DNA from: Alteromonas sp. IB21
Lineage (GTDB): Bacteria > Pseudomonadota > Gammaproteobacteria > Enterobacterales > Alteromonadaceae
DNA length: 64,000 nt
Direction of reading: 5' to 3'
Assembly: GCF_016405965.1 (NCBI RefSeq)
Contig: NZ_JAEFCD010000001.1
Span: 320,530 to 384,529 of the forward strand
Shown here: positions 32,408 to 42,192 of the stretch, piece by piece
How positions within the stretch are numbered: position 1 is the stretch's first letter
Layout: each line of letters begins with the position of its first letter
The notes under the pieces: model-generated
Databases searched by the model: none
What the model saw: the letters and a program-made list of their open reading frames with translations, nothing else
What the model was told of the DNA's origin: nothing
Translations under genes and position numbers: made by a program

Positions 32408-34450
32408 CTACCTTGCTGACTGCAAAATGGTATTGAATAGTTCTTGGGCCGTAGACAAAATACGTGCTGCAGCTGCGTAGCTCTGCTGGTATTTTATCAA
32501 GTTTGCCGCTTCTTCATCTAAGCTTACGCCCGAAACAGACTCGAACCAATTTTGAGATTGCACTTTCATCGCTTCTGCTGAGGCCAGTGAAACACGGGCC
32601 ATTGAAGCGTCTTCGCCAATTCGCCCGACCATAGACGCATACGCATCCTGAAAGGTCCGCGGCCTATTCGTCGCTTCGCTACTCACCTGTACTTTGTTTT
32701 CATTCTGGATAGCGGCTAAATTAAGCGCATTGCTATTGTCATTAAAGCCATCTGTATTATAGCTAATTGAAAAACTATCCCCTGCTTTAGGCACACCATC
32801 TAAACTCAGATCAAACCCTGGGTCAGGACTTATGCCTGCTTGACTGATAAGATTATTTAAATTTGTTGTGCCAGTGACGGTAGCGAGTACCGTTCCACTT
32901 CCATCCAAAACGTTATAAGTATCAGCCGCTGTAAAACTGATTTGAGCAGGCGCAGAATTTAAAAGGCCTCCCGCTCCATCAAAGGCAGACGTTCCAACTT
33001 CTGTGTTAGACACGGAAACATCAATAACGTTTGCACTACCTAAGTTTGCGCTATCAGCACCCGCCCTCACGGGATTAGCAAAGGCTAAATCCTCAGGGCG
33101 GTTTGTTGCGAAGCTTATCTTTGATGCCACGTCTTTAGTCGGCTGAATTAGAAACTCATTGCCAACGGTATAAGGGTCGCTTCCTGAAAAGTCGATTTCA
33201 ATGCCACCGGGTAGTTCATTAAAGCCCGGTGATACGGCAAAGTTTGAAAAAATAATGTCATTGCCAGAACCGTCTTTTTTCGGTGTGCCATCAGGGTTTA
33301 AAAACGTAATCTCTATTTCGCTGGGTACCCCAGCTGCAACCGCCGTTACTTCAATTTTATAATCGGCATCAGTTAATTCAGCACCTTTGCCTTCTGTAAT
33401 CTGTGCAGTAACAACGTAGTCGCCGTTGGTATCTTGATACGCCAACCCTCTAAAAGACGGAATATCGAAAATATTTCCGCCTATCTGGCCATCTAAATCC
33501 ATGCCTAGCTTGTTCTGCGTATTCATCGCGTCCGCAAAGGCTATAGACAGTTGGCCCACGTCACGCATAGTCGGACCTAAAACTTCATTTCGATATTTAA
33601 ACAACCCACCTAATGCACCACCTAGGTCTGCTTCGGAGACTGATATTGATGTATCTTGTTTTGCATTACTATTAAACTGTGTATTCAGCTCTATTTCTTT
33701 GAACGCAGCATCAGCACTTGAACTGAATTGAACCAAATTGAATTCACCATTCTCTAGGACTAGGGACTCTCCCGACAACAAGTTAATTTTAATTCCACCA
33801 GATTGGTCATTTATATCAGATACATTTATCGCGATTATTTCCGACAATTCATTAATTGCTCTATCTCGTTCGTTGAGTAAAGCAGTAGGCTCATTTTTAC
33901 GGTCATTCCCAAATGCTGTTACAATATCTTCGTTTAACTCACCAATGTTCGAAATCAGAGAATTTGCTCTATTTGCAAGAGTGTCAAATTCTAGATTAAG
34001 TTCTTCTTCCTTTTCTAACATGTAGTCAGATAGCGTTCGCATTCTCTGATAAAGAGACTCACTTTTACTAAAAACTTGCTCTCTTGAGGCCAAATTGGTC
34101 GGGTCATCTGCTGCAGTTTGAATAGACGAAAAAAGTTCACTTAGCCCGCTTGAGATAGAGTTGGCCTCACTAGCCAACAAGTTATCCATAAATGCAGTAT
34201 GTTCGGAAAAGCTCTCTAATTCTGCGACCGAAGTGATGTCTCTCCTTAGCTGATTTTGGGCAAATATGTTCAATAATCGTTCAGTACTCCCAATCTTTAC
34301 GCCATAACTTGCAGAGTCTAATAGCTCGGTGCGCTCTCTCACATATCCGTCTGTATTAACGTTCGCAATATTTTTGCTTGTCGTTTGTAAAAGTTTACTA
34401 CTTGCGTTTACGCCACCAGTCGCTAATGTAAAAAGGTCAACAGAACTCAT
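32408..34450 (-). CDS. flgK: Flagellar hook-filament junction protein FlgK
   Basis: The 680-residue HAP1 protein starts with DLFTLATGGVNASSKLLQTT and SKNIANVNTDGYVRERTEL, and ends with EEAANLIKYQQSYAAAARIL. It is longer than the enteric version, with expanded central domains rich in Asp, Asn and Gly. It lies 15 bp downstream of flgJ. Confidence 0.96.
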   Translation of the reverse strand: MSSVDLFTLATGGVNASSKLLQTTSKNIANVNTDGYVRERTELLDSASYGVKIGSTERLLNIFAQNQLRRDITSVAELESFSEHTAFMDNLLASEANSISSGLSELFSSIQTAADDPTNLASREQVFSKSESLYQRMRTLSDYMLEKEEELNLEFDTLANRANSLISNIGELNEDIVTAFGNDRKNEPTALLNERDRAINELSEIIAINVSDINDQSGGIKINLLSGESLVLENGEFNLVQFSSSADAAFKEIELNTQFNSNAKQDTSISVSEADLGGALGGLFKYRNEVLGPTMRDVGQLSIAFADAMNTQNKLGMDLDGQIGGNIFDIPSFRGLAYQDTNGDYVVTAQITEGKGAELTDADYKIEVTAVAAGVPSEIEITFLNPDGTPKKDGSGNDIIFSNFAVSPGFNELPGGIEIDFSGSDPYTVGNEFLIQPTKDVASKISFATNRPEDLAFANPVRAGADSANLGSANVIDVSVSNTEVGTSAFDGAGGLLNSAPAQISFTAADTYNVLDGSGTVLATVTGTTNLNNLISQAGISPDPGFDLSLDGVPKAGDSFSISYNTDGFNDNSNALNLAAIQNENKVQVSSEATNRPRTFQDAYASMVGRIGEDASMARVSLASAEAMKVQSQNWFESVSGVSLDEEAANLIKYQQSYAAAARILSTAQELFNTILQSAR

Positions 34451-34465
34451 TAGTAATCTCCAAAA

Positions 34466-35416
34466 CTATGGCATCAACGTGCGAAGACGATCGCTGTTAT
34501 ACACAGCCATTATCTTGCTCGCGTATTCAGGGTCAGTAGCGTAGCCCGCTTCTTGAAGCGCGCTTGTGTATTTGACGGCATCAGACGCGTTGTCAACAGC
34601 CCGACTATATCGAGGCTGCGTTGTAATAAATCGGCCATAATCTTCCATCGCCTCTTCTACCGATGAGTAAGATCTAAATGCCGCTTTTTGCTTTTGCGGA
34701 AGTCCATTGTTAAATTCCAGTGTATCCACCACCGCTTGTTCACCTTGCCAAGCTTTATTGGCCTTTATGCCAAAGAGGTTATGTGAACTGCTGCCGTCTG
34801 CCTTGTGAATAACAAATTTACCCCAGCCCGTTTCCACTGCAGCCTGAGACACAATAGCTTTGGGATCCATGCCATACTTTTCTGCTATTTTTTCGGCTAT
34901 CGGCATAAGGCTTTCTACAAATTGTTCAGGTGTCTCGAACATGGCGTCTTTTTGCGCTGACTTGCTCTTTATTGATTCAGAGTGAAGGGCTGCGTCTTGA
35001 GCTTGCGTGACGTTTTGTACGCGGTTTCTATTTAATGAAGATAAATTACCATCGCTTCTAATCACGCTCGCGGGCGTATAACTATCTTCTGTCTGCCCTA
35101 ACTGTTTTACGATAACGTCTGCAAGTCCTAAGCCACCGCCTGATGTTAAGTCTGTGGCGAGCTGCTGATCGTGCATGTCTCGATAAAATTTAACTTGCTG
35201 TGAGTTAAACGGACTGTTTTCGTCAGCAAGGGCATCTTGCGCTTTACGCATAGATTTCAACATCATTTGCACAAATATTGCCTCAAACTGCTGGGCAGCT
35301 TCTTGCAATACCGTTTCATCGCCTGACGCAATGGCTTCGCGCATTTTGTTTATGCTGCCCATGTCATGGACGTTTCGAGCCATATCAAGCTGAGTTTTTG
35401 TGCTGAGTGATTCCAT
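34466..35416 (-). CDS. flgJ: Flagellar rod-capping protein and muramidase FlgJ
   Basis: The 316-residue protein has two domains. The N-terminal rod-cap domain contains QFEAIFVQMMLKSMRKA (residues about 42-58). The C-terminal peptidoglycan hydrolase domain begins near residue 165 and contains SQAAVETGWGKF with the catalytic Glu, then SSHNLFGIKA. It opens the cell wall for rod assembly. A spacer of about 60 polar residues separates the domains. Confidence 0.95.
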   Translation of the reverse strand: MESLSTKTQLDMARNVHDMGSINKMREAIASGDETVLQEAAQQFEAIFVQMMLKSMRKAQDALADENSPFNSQQVKFYRDMHDQQLATDLTSGGGLGLADVIVKQLGQTEDSYTPASVIRSDGNLSSLNRNRVQNVTQAQDAALHSESIKSKSAQKDAMFETPEQFVESLMPIAEKIAEKYGMDPKAIVSQAAVETGWGKFVIHKADGSSSHNLFGIKANKAWQGEQAVVDTLEFNNGLPQKQKAAFRSYSSVEEAMEDYGRFITTQPRYSRAVDNASDAVKYTSALQEAGYATDPEYASKIMAVYNSDRLRTLMP

Positions 35417-35439
35417 CGTATTTATTCCACTTACACCCG

Positions 35440-36552
35440 TTAAATAATGATAAGTTCGCCACGTAAAGCACCTGCCTGACGCAATGCTTCAAGGATTGCC
35501 ATCAAGTCACCAGGTGCTGCGCCAACTTCGTTTACGGCGCGCACGAGTTGGTCAAGCGTTACGCCTGGCTCGAACTTAAACATGCGGCTGTCAGCTAAAT
35601 CGACATCCACAATAGACTGGGTGGTGACGGCCGTTTGCCCATCAGCAAAGGCATTAGGCTGTGAAACCTGCTGGTTCTCCGAAATCGTTACCGTAAGCCC
35701 TCCGTGAGTAATAGCGGCCGGCAACAAACGTACGTCACTACCAATTACAATTGTGCCGGTGCGGCTGTTAATCACAACTCTTGCCGGTGCGTCCGCTGGA
35801 GTGAACTCAAAGTTTTCGAGGGTGGCCAAGAAGCCTACTCGCTGACCAACATCGCGCGGCGCGGTAACGCGAACTGAAGCCGCATCAATCGGTTTAGCAA
35901 TGATGTAGCCATTTTCAGGCTGCGCGCCCAATCTTTCATTAATGGTGTCGGCTAGCGCTTTTGCCGTTGAAAAGTCAGGATAATGAAGGTTGAGGGTTAG
36001 CGTATCACCATTGGCGAAACCGTTGGGAACCGAGCGCTCTACCATGGCCCCGTTTGGAATTCTGCCTACAGTTGGGGTATTGACTACAATCCTAGAGCCG
36101 TCGCCGCCTTGTGCACCAAATCCGCTAACAACTAGGCTACCTTGCGCCACTGCATAAACTTCACCATCTACACCGCGAAGAAACGTCTGCAGCAGCGTTC
36201 CTCCCTGAAGACTAGCCGCCTCACCTACTGAAGAAACCGTAATATCTATGGTCTGGCCAGGCTTGGCAAAAGCTGGAAGTTCTGCGTGAACCGCAACCGC
36301 TGCTACGTTTCTAATTTTAGGTTTGGTATTAGCGTCAAGACTGATACCGAAGTTGCGCAACATGGTACGAAAGCTTTGCTCTGTAAACGGGCTTTGCTCC
36401 CCCGTTCCTGGCAATCCAACGACTAAGCCGTAACCTACTAATTGGTTGCTACGCACACCCTGAATGCTCGCTAAGTCTTTTATGCGCTGCGCCCCTACTT
36501 GAGATGATAAAAGCAGTGAGAAAACGGCCAATAAAACTGATAATAAACGCAT
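35440..36552 (-). CDS. flgI: Flagellar P-ring protein FlgI
   Basis: The 370-residue protein has a signal peptide ([20 protein letters not shown]) and the typical start [20 protein letters not shown]. It ends [20 protein letters not shown]. It forms the periplasmic P ring around the rod. It lies 21 bp downstream of flgH. Confidence 0.97.
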   Translation of the reverse strand: MRLLSVLLAVFSLLLSSQVGAQRIKDLASIQGVRSNQLVGYGLVVGLPGTGEQSPFTEQSFRTMLRNFGISLDANTKPKIRNVAAVAVHAELPAFAKPGQTIDITVSSVGEAASLQGGTLLQTFLRGVDGEVYAVAQGSLVVSGFGAQGGDGSRIVVNTPTVGRIPNGAMVERSVPNGFANGDTLTLNLHYPDFSTAKALADTINERLGAQPENGYIIAKPIDAASVRVTAPRDVGQRVGFLATLENFEFTPADAPARVVINSRTGTIVIGSDVRLLPAAITHGGLTVTISENQQVSQPNAFADGQTAVTTQSIVDVDLADSRMFKFEPGVTLDQLVRAVNEVGAAPGDLMAILEALRQAGALRGELIII

Positions 36553-36573
36553 GTTTACTCTCCTACCCTAAAC

Positions 36574-37254
36574 CTAAAGAGGCCACCAAGCCGAATCAAA
36601 GAACTTGGTTAACCATCCCTTTTCTTGTGCTCGGGCAAAACTTCCTGTGCCCGAATATTGAATGCGCGCGTTCGCGACCTTGGTTGACACAATTTCATTT
36701 TCGGGGCTGATGTCGGCTGGACGAATAATGCCGGTCAAACGTATATATTCGTCACCCTGATTTAGTGTTAGCCACTTTTCACCGCGAATAACTAAGTTGC
36801 TATTGGGAAGCACATCAACCACGGTTACCGAAATAGCGCCATTTAAGCTATTGCTTTGGTTCGCCGTTGCGTCTCCGCTAAAATCGCGAGACGAACTTAT
36901 TCCGAGCTGAATCGATTCGCCGCCGATATTGATTGCTTGACCCGCTAGCCCGGTAATAGGGTTGAGGTTTACATTTGAGTCTTTAGCTGTGCTTGTGTCA
37001 GCAGATTTGCTGGCTTGCGTATTCTCGCTTAACGTAACGGTAATAATATCGCCTACTCTTCTGGCCGTAACATCCGAATAAAGATTGTTTGCCAACTGTG
37101 AGCGAAACAGCGAACCGTCTTCAACCACCGTTTCACGAGGGTAATCTGGGATCACTGGCGCAAACGACGGGTCGTTTGCCTGAACAGGTGGTTCACTTGT
37201 GCTGGCGCAGCCACCAATAATGAGCAGAGCAACAGATAAACCTAGAATACGCAT
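36574..37254 (-). CDS. flgH: Flagellar L-ring lipoprotein FlgH
   Basis: The protein has about 226 residues, with a lipoprotein signal (LSVALLIIGGCAS; Cys is residue 16 from the chosen start) and the FlgH core ARRVGDIITVTLSENTQASK. It ends QEKGWLTKFFDSAWWPL. It forms the L ring in the outer membrane. I prefer the ATG at 37254, which has GGGTAG before it. An in-frame ATG at 37266 overlaps the flgG stop by one base and would add 4 residues. Confidence 0.94.
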   Translation of the reverse strand: MRILGLSVALLIIGGCASTSEPPVQANDPSFAPVIPDYPRETVVEDGSLFRSQLANNLYSDVTARRVGDIITVTLSENTQASKSADTSTAKDSNVNLNPITGLAGQAINIGGESIQLGISSSRDFSGDATANQSNSLNGAISVTVVDVLPNSNLVIRGEKWLTLNQGDEYIRLTGIIRPADISPENEIVSTKVANARIQYSGTGSFARAQEKGWLTKFFDSAWWPL

Positions 37255-37265
37255 GATACTACCCA

Positions 37266-38054
37266 TTAAAGTTGCTGAATAACTTGACCAAGCATCTGGT
37301 CCACCGACGAGATAACTTTTGAGTTCATCTCATACAAACGCTGACTTTCGATTAGGTTAACCAACTCTTCGGTTACGTTTACGTTAGAGGTCTCCAGCGT
37401 GCCTTGAGAGATATATCCCAGTCCTTGAAGACCTGGAATGCCCTGAATCGGCGCTCCGCTAGAGGCCGTCTCTACAAACAGGTTTTGTCCTGTGGGCTGC
37501 AAACCCGTAGGGTTAACAAAATCTGAAATATTGAGCTGCCCCAACACCTGCGGTTCAGCTTGCCCACGAATACTTACGCTAATTTCACCATCTTGCGAAA
37601 TCGTAATTTGCTGAGCATCTTCTGGGATAGCGACTTCAGGCTGAAGTAAAAAGCCCGCGCCAGAGGTCACAATTTGCCCCTGGTCATTTAACGAGAACTG
37701 ACCGTTTCTTGTATAGGCAATGGTGCCGTCGGGCTGAAGTATTTCAAAATACCCTCGACCTTGGATTGACATATCAAGGGCATTTTCAGTAGTTAACAGG
37801 TTACCCTGGGTATGCGCTTTTTGCGTAGCGACAACTTTAGAACCTGAACCTAGCATTAAGCCTGAAGGTAATTCGGTATCGGCAGACGAGCGGCCGCCCG
37901 GTTGATTGATGTTTTGATAAAGCAAATCTTCAAATACCGCGCGATCTTTCTTAAAGCCCACGGTTGATGCGTTTGCAAGGTTGTTCGACACCACTGCCAC
38001 GTCAGTTTGTGCGGCATCTAAGCCGGTTTTACTAATCCACAATGCTGGATGCAT
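37266..38054 (-). CDS. flgG: Flagellar distal rod protein FlgG
   Basis: The 262-residue protein starts HPALWISKTGLDAAQTDVAV and SNNLANASTVGFKKDRAVFE. It ends NVTEELVNLIESQRLYEMNS, the FlgG signature. It forms the distal rod. It lies 46 bp downstream of flgF. Confidence 0.97.
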   Translation of the reverse strand: MHPALWISKTGLDAAQTDVAVVSNNLANASTVGFKKDRAVFEDLLYQNINQPGGRSSADTELPSGLMLGSGSKVVATQKAHTQGNLLTTENALDMSIQGRGYFEILQPDGTIAYTRNGQFSLNDQGQIVTSGAGFLLQPEVAIPEDAQQITISQDGEISVSIRGQAEPQVLGQLNISDFVNPTGLQPTGQNLFVETASSGAPIQGIPGLQGLGYISQGTLETSNVNVTEELVNLIESQRLYEMNSKVISSVDQMLGQVIQQL

Positions 38055-38100
38055 GTTAACCTCCGACGTTGCTCAAGGGGCAACGATAATAAAAATTCTA

Positions 38101-38844
38101 TTACAAGATGCGCAGCAATTGATTACCGCGAGTATCAAGCTCTTCAGCCTGCTTCATTACTTTTACTTGAAGTTCGTAATGACGTTGCAGACTTATCATG
38201 TCTACCATTTCTTCAACTGCGTTCACGTTCGAGCCCTCGAGCATGCCAGACATCACTTTGACGTTGGCGCTAGCTGGCGCAATTGAGCCGTCTTCCATGC
38301 GAAATAAGCCGTCGTTACCACGTTCCATATCCGCATAGTTAGGGCTAACTAACTTAAGGCGGCCCACATCTTCGATAACGTTCGCTGGTGCGCCTAACTG
38401 TCTCATCGACAGCGTTCCGTCTGAAGCAATGTTTAGGTTGTCTAAAGGAACGGGTAAGAAGATAGGCCCGTTATCACCAAGCACTACGCGATCGTGAATG
38501 TCTGTCAAAATTCCGTCGTCGCCCAGTTTGAAATTGCCGTCTCTTGAATAAGCTTCTTGACCGTTTTCATCTTGAACCGCAAACCAGCCATCCCCCTGAA
38601 TTGCCACATCCAAATCGCGGTCAGTCTTAATCATTGGGCCCGACTCATAATTATTTGAGGGACTTTCTGTCATAGAAAAAACACGGGTCGGCAATCCTTC
38701 GCCATACGCGGGCATCGAGCGAGCCTGCTCTAACTGTGCTCTGAAACCAGTAGTTTGTGCATTGGCTAAGTTGTTGGCTCGAATACCTGTCCCCAACAAA
38801 TCTTGGGATGCGCCGCTTGCTGCAATGTAGAGAAGTTTGTCCAT
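38101..38844 (-). CDS. flgF: Flagellar proximal rod protein FlgF
   Basis: The 247-residue protein starts MDKLLYIAASGASQDLLG, the usual FlgF beginning, with RANNLANAQTTGFRAQLEQA, and ends EMVDMISLQRHYELQVKVMK. The frame is open further upstream to 38976, but that extension covers the sigma-54 promoter at 38884-38899 and has no family similarity, so I start at 38844. It is the first gene of the flgF-flgL run. Confidence 0.95.
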   Translation of the reverse strand: MDKLLYIAASGASQDLLGTGIRANNLANAQTTGFRAQLEQARSMPAYGEGLPTRVFSMTESPSNNYESGPMIKTDRDLDVAIQGDGWFAVQDENGQEAYSRDGNFKLGDDGILTDIHDRVVLGDNGPIFLPVPLDNLNIASDGTLSMRQLGAPANVIEDVGRLKLVSPNYADMERGNDGLFRMEDGSIAPASANVKVMSGMLEGSNVNAVEEMVDMISLQRHYELQVKVMKQAEELDTRGNQLLRIL

Positions 38845-38883
38845 GACTGACTTTTGACTCTGATTAAACCTTAAACAATATTT

Positions 38884-38899
38884 TGCAAAGGCAGTGCCA
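38884..38899 (-). promoter_or_regulatory. Sigma-54 promoter of flgF operon
   Basis: The minus strand reads TGGCACTGCCTTTGCA: a perfect TGGCAC -24 element, TTGC at -12, and the GG-N10-GC spacing. It lies 40 bp upstream of flgF. Confidence 0.8.
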
Positions 38900-38967
38900 A
38901 TCTGTTGATATTTACTACTATTGGAATAGATGGAAGGTACTGAATTGAAATATATAGAAAAATAAAA

Positions 38968-38987
38968 AGGTCGCAATGATGCGACCT
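38968..38987 (-). terminator. Terminator after flgE
   Basis: A perfect 8-bp stem (AGGTCGCA with TGCGACCT) and 4-base loop. The minus strand follows with TTTTTATTTTTC. A second hairpin (TTCAGGCG with CGCCTGAA) lies just before it at 39005-39028. Confidence 0.8.
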
Positions 38988-39070
38988 GTCATTTCGCGGT
39001 GTATTTCAGGCGCATTTACACGCCTGAATATTGCCGCTTTATTGCCTCAAATTCTGAAGCTTGCCGTTAA

Positions 39071-40402
39071 CTATCGAATGTTAAGGATAGTCTGGTTCAG
39101 TGAGTTATTTACTTCAAGGGCTCGCGAGTTCGCCTGGAAGTTACGTTGAGCAATGATCATGTCAATTAGCTCTGTAGTCAGGTTAACGTTAGCTTGCTCT
39201 AGCGCCGACGAGTTGATCTCACCAAACGTGCCGGTCGTTGCTTCACCCGCTAGTGCTTCACCTGAGGCTATACTCTCCTTCCACTTTGTGTTACTCACTT
39301 GGGTAAGCCCTTGATCGTTTGCAAATCTAACAAGCGCTACTCTTGAAATAGGTTCTGAAGTTCCGTTAGAGAAACTGGCTCGTATTAAACCATCAGAGTC
39401 TATATCTATCCCGGTCAATCGACCTACAGCCAAACCGTCTTGCTCCAATGATGTAACTTCAAAGCCTGATGCAAATTGAGTTGGCTCATTGATAGTCTGC
39501 TGTGCAGTATCCAAGTTAAAGTCGATTATAATCTGCTGGTCAGGATCTGAACCGTTTGTAATTGCGTTCTGAGGTGTACCGCTCCCTGTTGTTGTGGACC
39601 CCAAGGGCTCAGTTCTAATCACAGTAGGAACTTGATTCACGAAGTCTCCCGAAGAATCAAAAGTCAACGTCGCACTGTCCAAACCACTTTCAAACTGAAC
39701 TTGTGTGCCATCTACGGAAGCGAACACCCGCCAATCATTCGGGTTTGCCGTAGTGTCAGTATCATCACGTACAAAATAGTAGGTCATCACATGACTCTCA
39801 CCGAGAGAGTCGTAAATAGTCACCGATGTTGCGGCATTGTATGTCTCTTGATTCTCAGGATCAAAGTTTGCAACTGTTTTGTATTCACCATTCGCTGGCA
39901 AATTCATTTTTATGTCAACTTCGGAGGTTTGACGTGGAGACCCCGATGAATCGGGAACTCTAGTCGGTATTGTTGTACTTAGCGCCGTCGATGAACTTGT
40001 ACCATCAGGGTTAACCGGAAACCCCATTAGATTATCCCCACTACTGTTTACAATAAAATTATCATCGTTTAATTTAAATTGTCCGGCACGCGTGTAGGTA
40101 AAATCGTTAGAAGAAAGATCTGATGACATAGCAAAATAACCTGTTCCGGTAATAGCTAGGTCTAGCGCACTGTTAGTAAACTGCAAACTACCTTGGTGAA
40201 ATTGCTGCGCTACTTCTTGAGTGAGAACACCATCTCCTACTTTTGTTCTGCTTCCTGACAAAAGAGAAGCTGCGTATACATCACCAAATTCGGCTCGTGA
40301 CTCTTTAAATCCAACCGTATTAACATTCGCGATATTATTGGCCGTTACGTCCAGATCTTTTTGTGCCGCCGCTACACCACTTAAAGCTATATTAAAAGAC
40401 AT
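39071..40402 (-). CDS. flgE: Flagellar hook protein FlgE
   Basis: The 443-residue protein starts MSFNIALSGVAAAQKDLDVT with ANNIANVNTVGFKESRAEFG. It ends NVNLTTELIDMIIAQRNFQA, the FlgE signature. The middle is Thr-, Ser- and Asp-rich. It builds the hook. It lies 13 bp downstream of flgD and ends the flgB-flgE unit, followed by the terminator at 38968. Confidence 0.97.
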   Translation of the reverse strand: MSFNIALSGVAAAQKDLDVTANNIANVNTVGFKESRAEFGDVYAASLLSGSRTKVGDGVLTQEVAQQFHQGSLQFTNSALDLAITGTGYFAMSSDLSSNDFTYTRAGQFKLNDDNFIVNSSGDNLMGFPVNPDGTSSSTALSTTIPTRVPDSSGSPRQTSEVDIKMNLPANGEYKTVANFDPENQETYNAATSVTIYDSLGESHVMTYYFVRDDTDTTANPNDWRVFASVDGTQVQFESGLDSATLTFDSSGDFVNQVPTVIRTEPLGSTTTGSGTPQNAITNGSDPDQQIIIDFNLDTAQQTINEPTQFASGFEVTSLEQDGLAVGRLTGIDIDSDGLIRASFSNGTSEPISRVALVRFANDQGLTQVSNTKWKESIASGEALAGEATTGTFGEINSSALEQANVNLTTELIDMIIAQRNFQANSRALEVNNSLNQTILNIR

Positions 40403-40415
40403 TTCTTCTCTCCTA

Positions 40416-41102
40416 CTAACTACCTATTTGGATAACGTCATCAAGGCTGATACTGACATTACCGTCCAAATTTAAAATGATACCTTGACCGCTACTTGCC
40501 AAGCTTACGCTACCTATATGCCGATTTACTGCTGTTGATAATTGAACGCCTTCGCCACCGACTTCACCAGTAACGGTAATTCCAAAGTTACCCGCCTTTA
40601 CCGGGTCTCCATTTTTATCTAAGCCATCCCATTCAAACTGCACATTTCCAGCTGTTTGAGTTCCCGCATCAATAGTTTTTACGACTTCACCCAACTCATT
40701 CTGAATGGTAATGGTCATGTTCTGAACTGTTTCTTCGTTGATTACTACTCCAGAGATTCCATCACCCTCATTCGCCATAAATGCTACGTTACCTTGCACT
40801 AAGACATCTTGCCCTATCAGACTAGATGCTTGGAGCGCCTGATTCGAGGTCATAGAAGCGGCAAACGACTCAAATTTTTCATTAAGTTGAGATATGCCAT
40901 CAGCCATGGTGAACGACGTCATTTGCGCCACCATTTGGTCGTTGTCTACCGGCGCAGTGGGATCTTGATTGGCAAGCTGCTCTGTCAGCATCGAGAAAAA
41001 GTCCTCTTGAGTAAGCTGCTGCTCGGTGCCATCGGCAATTTTGACGGTCTCTTCCTGCCAATACATGTCAGTATTTAAGCCGGTGTTGTTTATGGTATTC
41101 AC
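40416..41102 (-). CDS. flgD: Hook assembly scaffold FlgD
   Basis: The 228-residue protein has the FlgD N-terminal motif LTQEDFFSMLTEQLANQDPT followed by PVDNDQMVAQMTSFTMADGI. A C-terminal FlgD-Ig-like domain contains VQFEWDGLDKNGDPVKAGNF. It caps the growing hook. It lies 31 bp downstream of flgC. Confidence 0.95.
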   Translation of the reverse strand: MNTINNTGLNTDMYWQEETVKIADGTEQQLTQEDFFSMLTEQLANQDPTAPVDNDQMVAQMTSFTMADGISQLNEKFESFAASMTSNQALQASSLIGQDVLVQGNVAFMANEGDGISGVVINEETVQNMTITIQNELGEVVKTIDAGTQTAGNVQFEWDGLDKNGDPVKAGNFGITVTGEVGGEGVQLSTAVNRHIGSVSLASSGQGIILNLDGNVSISLDDVIQIGS

Positions 41103-41133
41103 TGATTATTCCTCACAAAATTCAAGGGGCTAA

Positions 41134-41556
41134 TTATTGCCCTTGACCAAGCTGCAATACGCGACGGAAAATGCGTTTTGTTGTGTCAGCTACCTGAACA
41201 TTCGTTTCATAGGCTTTGGATGCGGACATCATATTTGCCATCTCTTCAACGATATTCACGTTCGGCTTGTAGATATAGCCGTTCTCATCTGCCATTGGAT
41301 TGTTCGGTGCGTATTCCACTTGAAGCGGTGCATCGCTTTCCACGATACCTTTCACCTGAACCCCAGTACCTTTTGACTGATCGCGCATTGCATCTTGTAA
41401 CGCTGTAGCAAAAACGGGGTGACGTGCTCGGTAAGTTTCGTCATAGCTGCTGCTAACCGAGTTTGCGTTGGCAATATTACTGGCCGTGGTATTTAAGCGT
41501 ACGTTTTCAGCTTCCATACCCGTACTCGAAATTTGCATTACGTTAAATAAACTCAT
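41134..41556 (-). CDS. flgC: Flagellar proximal rod protein FlgC
   Basis: The 140-residue protein starts SLFNVMQISSTGMEAENVRL with TTASNIANANSVSSS. It ends VNIVEEMANMMSASKAYETN, as in FlgC. It is part of the rod and lies 2 bp from the flgB stop. Confidence 0.96.
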   Translation of the reverse strand: MSLFNVMQISSTGMEAENVRLNTTASNIANANSVSSSYDETYRARHPVFATALQDAMRDQSKGTGVQVKGIVESDAPLQVEYAPNNPMADENGYIYKPNVNIVEEMANMMSASKAYETNVQVADTTKRIFRRVLQLGQGQ

Positions 41557-41558
41557 GA

Positions 41559-41993
41559 CTATTGACCTCCTGAGCTGAGCGCTTTTTTCATACCTTTAAT
41601 TTTTCCATTCAAAAATTCCAGGCTGGCTTGGTAGCGCAATCCATTGTCTAAAAATCGGTTTCTTTCCGCCTGCACTTCTACCGTGTTGCCGTCTCCGGTG
41701 TCTGGCTGAGTTGGCACGCGGTATTGCATGTCAAAGTTTGCCGCTACTGACGAAGGATTGCCGCTTAGGTGGCGATCGTTTGTCCGCACTAAGCCCGAGG
41801 AAGCACGGCTAGTTGAGTGGCTTGATGCCTCTTGCATTGCAGACTGCATCGCTTTATTAAAGTCGATGTCCCGCGCCTTATATCCCGGCGTATTTGCATT
41901 TGCTAGATTCCCTGAAATCACTTCCATACGCTCTGTGCGTATCCTGAGTGCTGACGCGTGAAAGCCAACCAGTTTATCTAGGTTAATAGCCAT
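41559..41993 (-). CDS. flgB: Flagellar proximal rod protein FlgB
   Basis: The 144-residue protein has MEVISGNLANANTPGYKARD and ends with YQASLEFLNGKIKGMKKALS, as in FlgB. It is the first gene of the flgBCDE unit and lies 100 bp downstream of a sigma-54 promoter. Confidence 0.96.
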   Translation of the reverse strand: MAINLDKLVGFHASALRIRTERMEVISGNLANANTPGYKARDIDFNKAMQSAMQEASSHSTSRASSGLVRTNDRHLSGNPSSVAANFDMQYRVPTQPDTGDGNTVEVQAERNRFLDNGLRYQASLEFLNGKIKGMKKALSSGGQ

Positions 41994-42092
41994 ACCATGA
42001 CCTCTGACTTACTTAAAAACATTTCGTGGTGACAAGATAAGAAAAATACGGCTTAGCCTATTTTCGTCTAATTGTCGTTTGTAAGAATAGTT

Positions 42093-42108
42093 AGCAAGGC
42101 AAATGCCA
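42093..42108 (-). promoter_or_regulatory. Sigma-54 promoter of flgB operon
   Basis: The minus strand reads TGGCATTTGCCTTGCT, with GG-N10-GC spacing and a TTGC -12 element. It is 100 bp before flgB, as expected for FlrC-type class III control. Confidence 0.75.
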
Positions 42109-42192
42109 TAATGATTATTTGACGGGGGCGTTGGGAATAGAGGTTCGAATTTATCCAAAAAAAATGCTGAATAATCAAACCTCTAAATTAGA

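Noticed and set aside
38845..38976. Upstream extension of flgF in the same frame
   Set aside because: It covers the flgF sigma-54 promoter, and FlgF proteins begin at MDKLLYIA.
42138..42185. 8-bp inverted repeat after cheR as a terminator
   Set aside because: The loop is 32 bases and the T-run is not placed after the stem on the minus strand.
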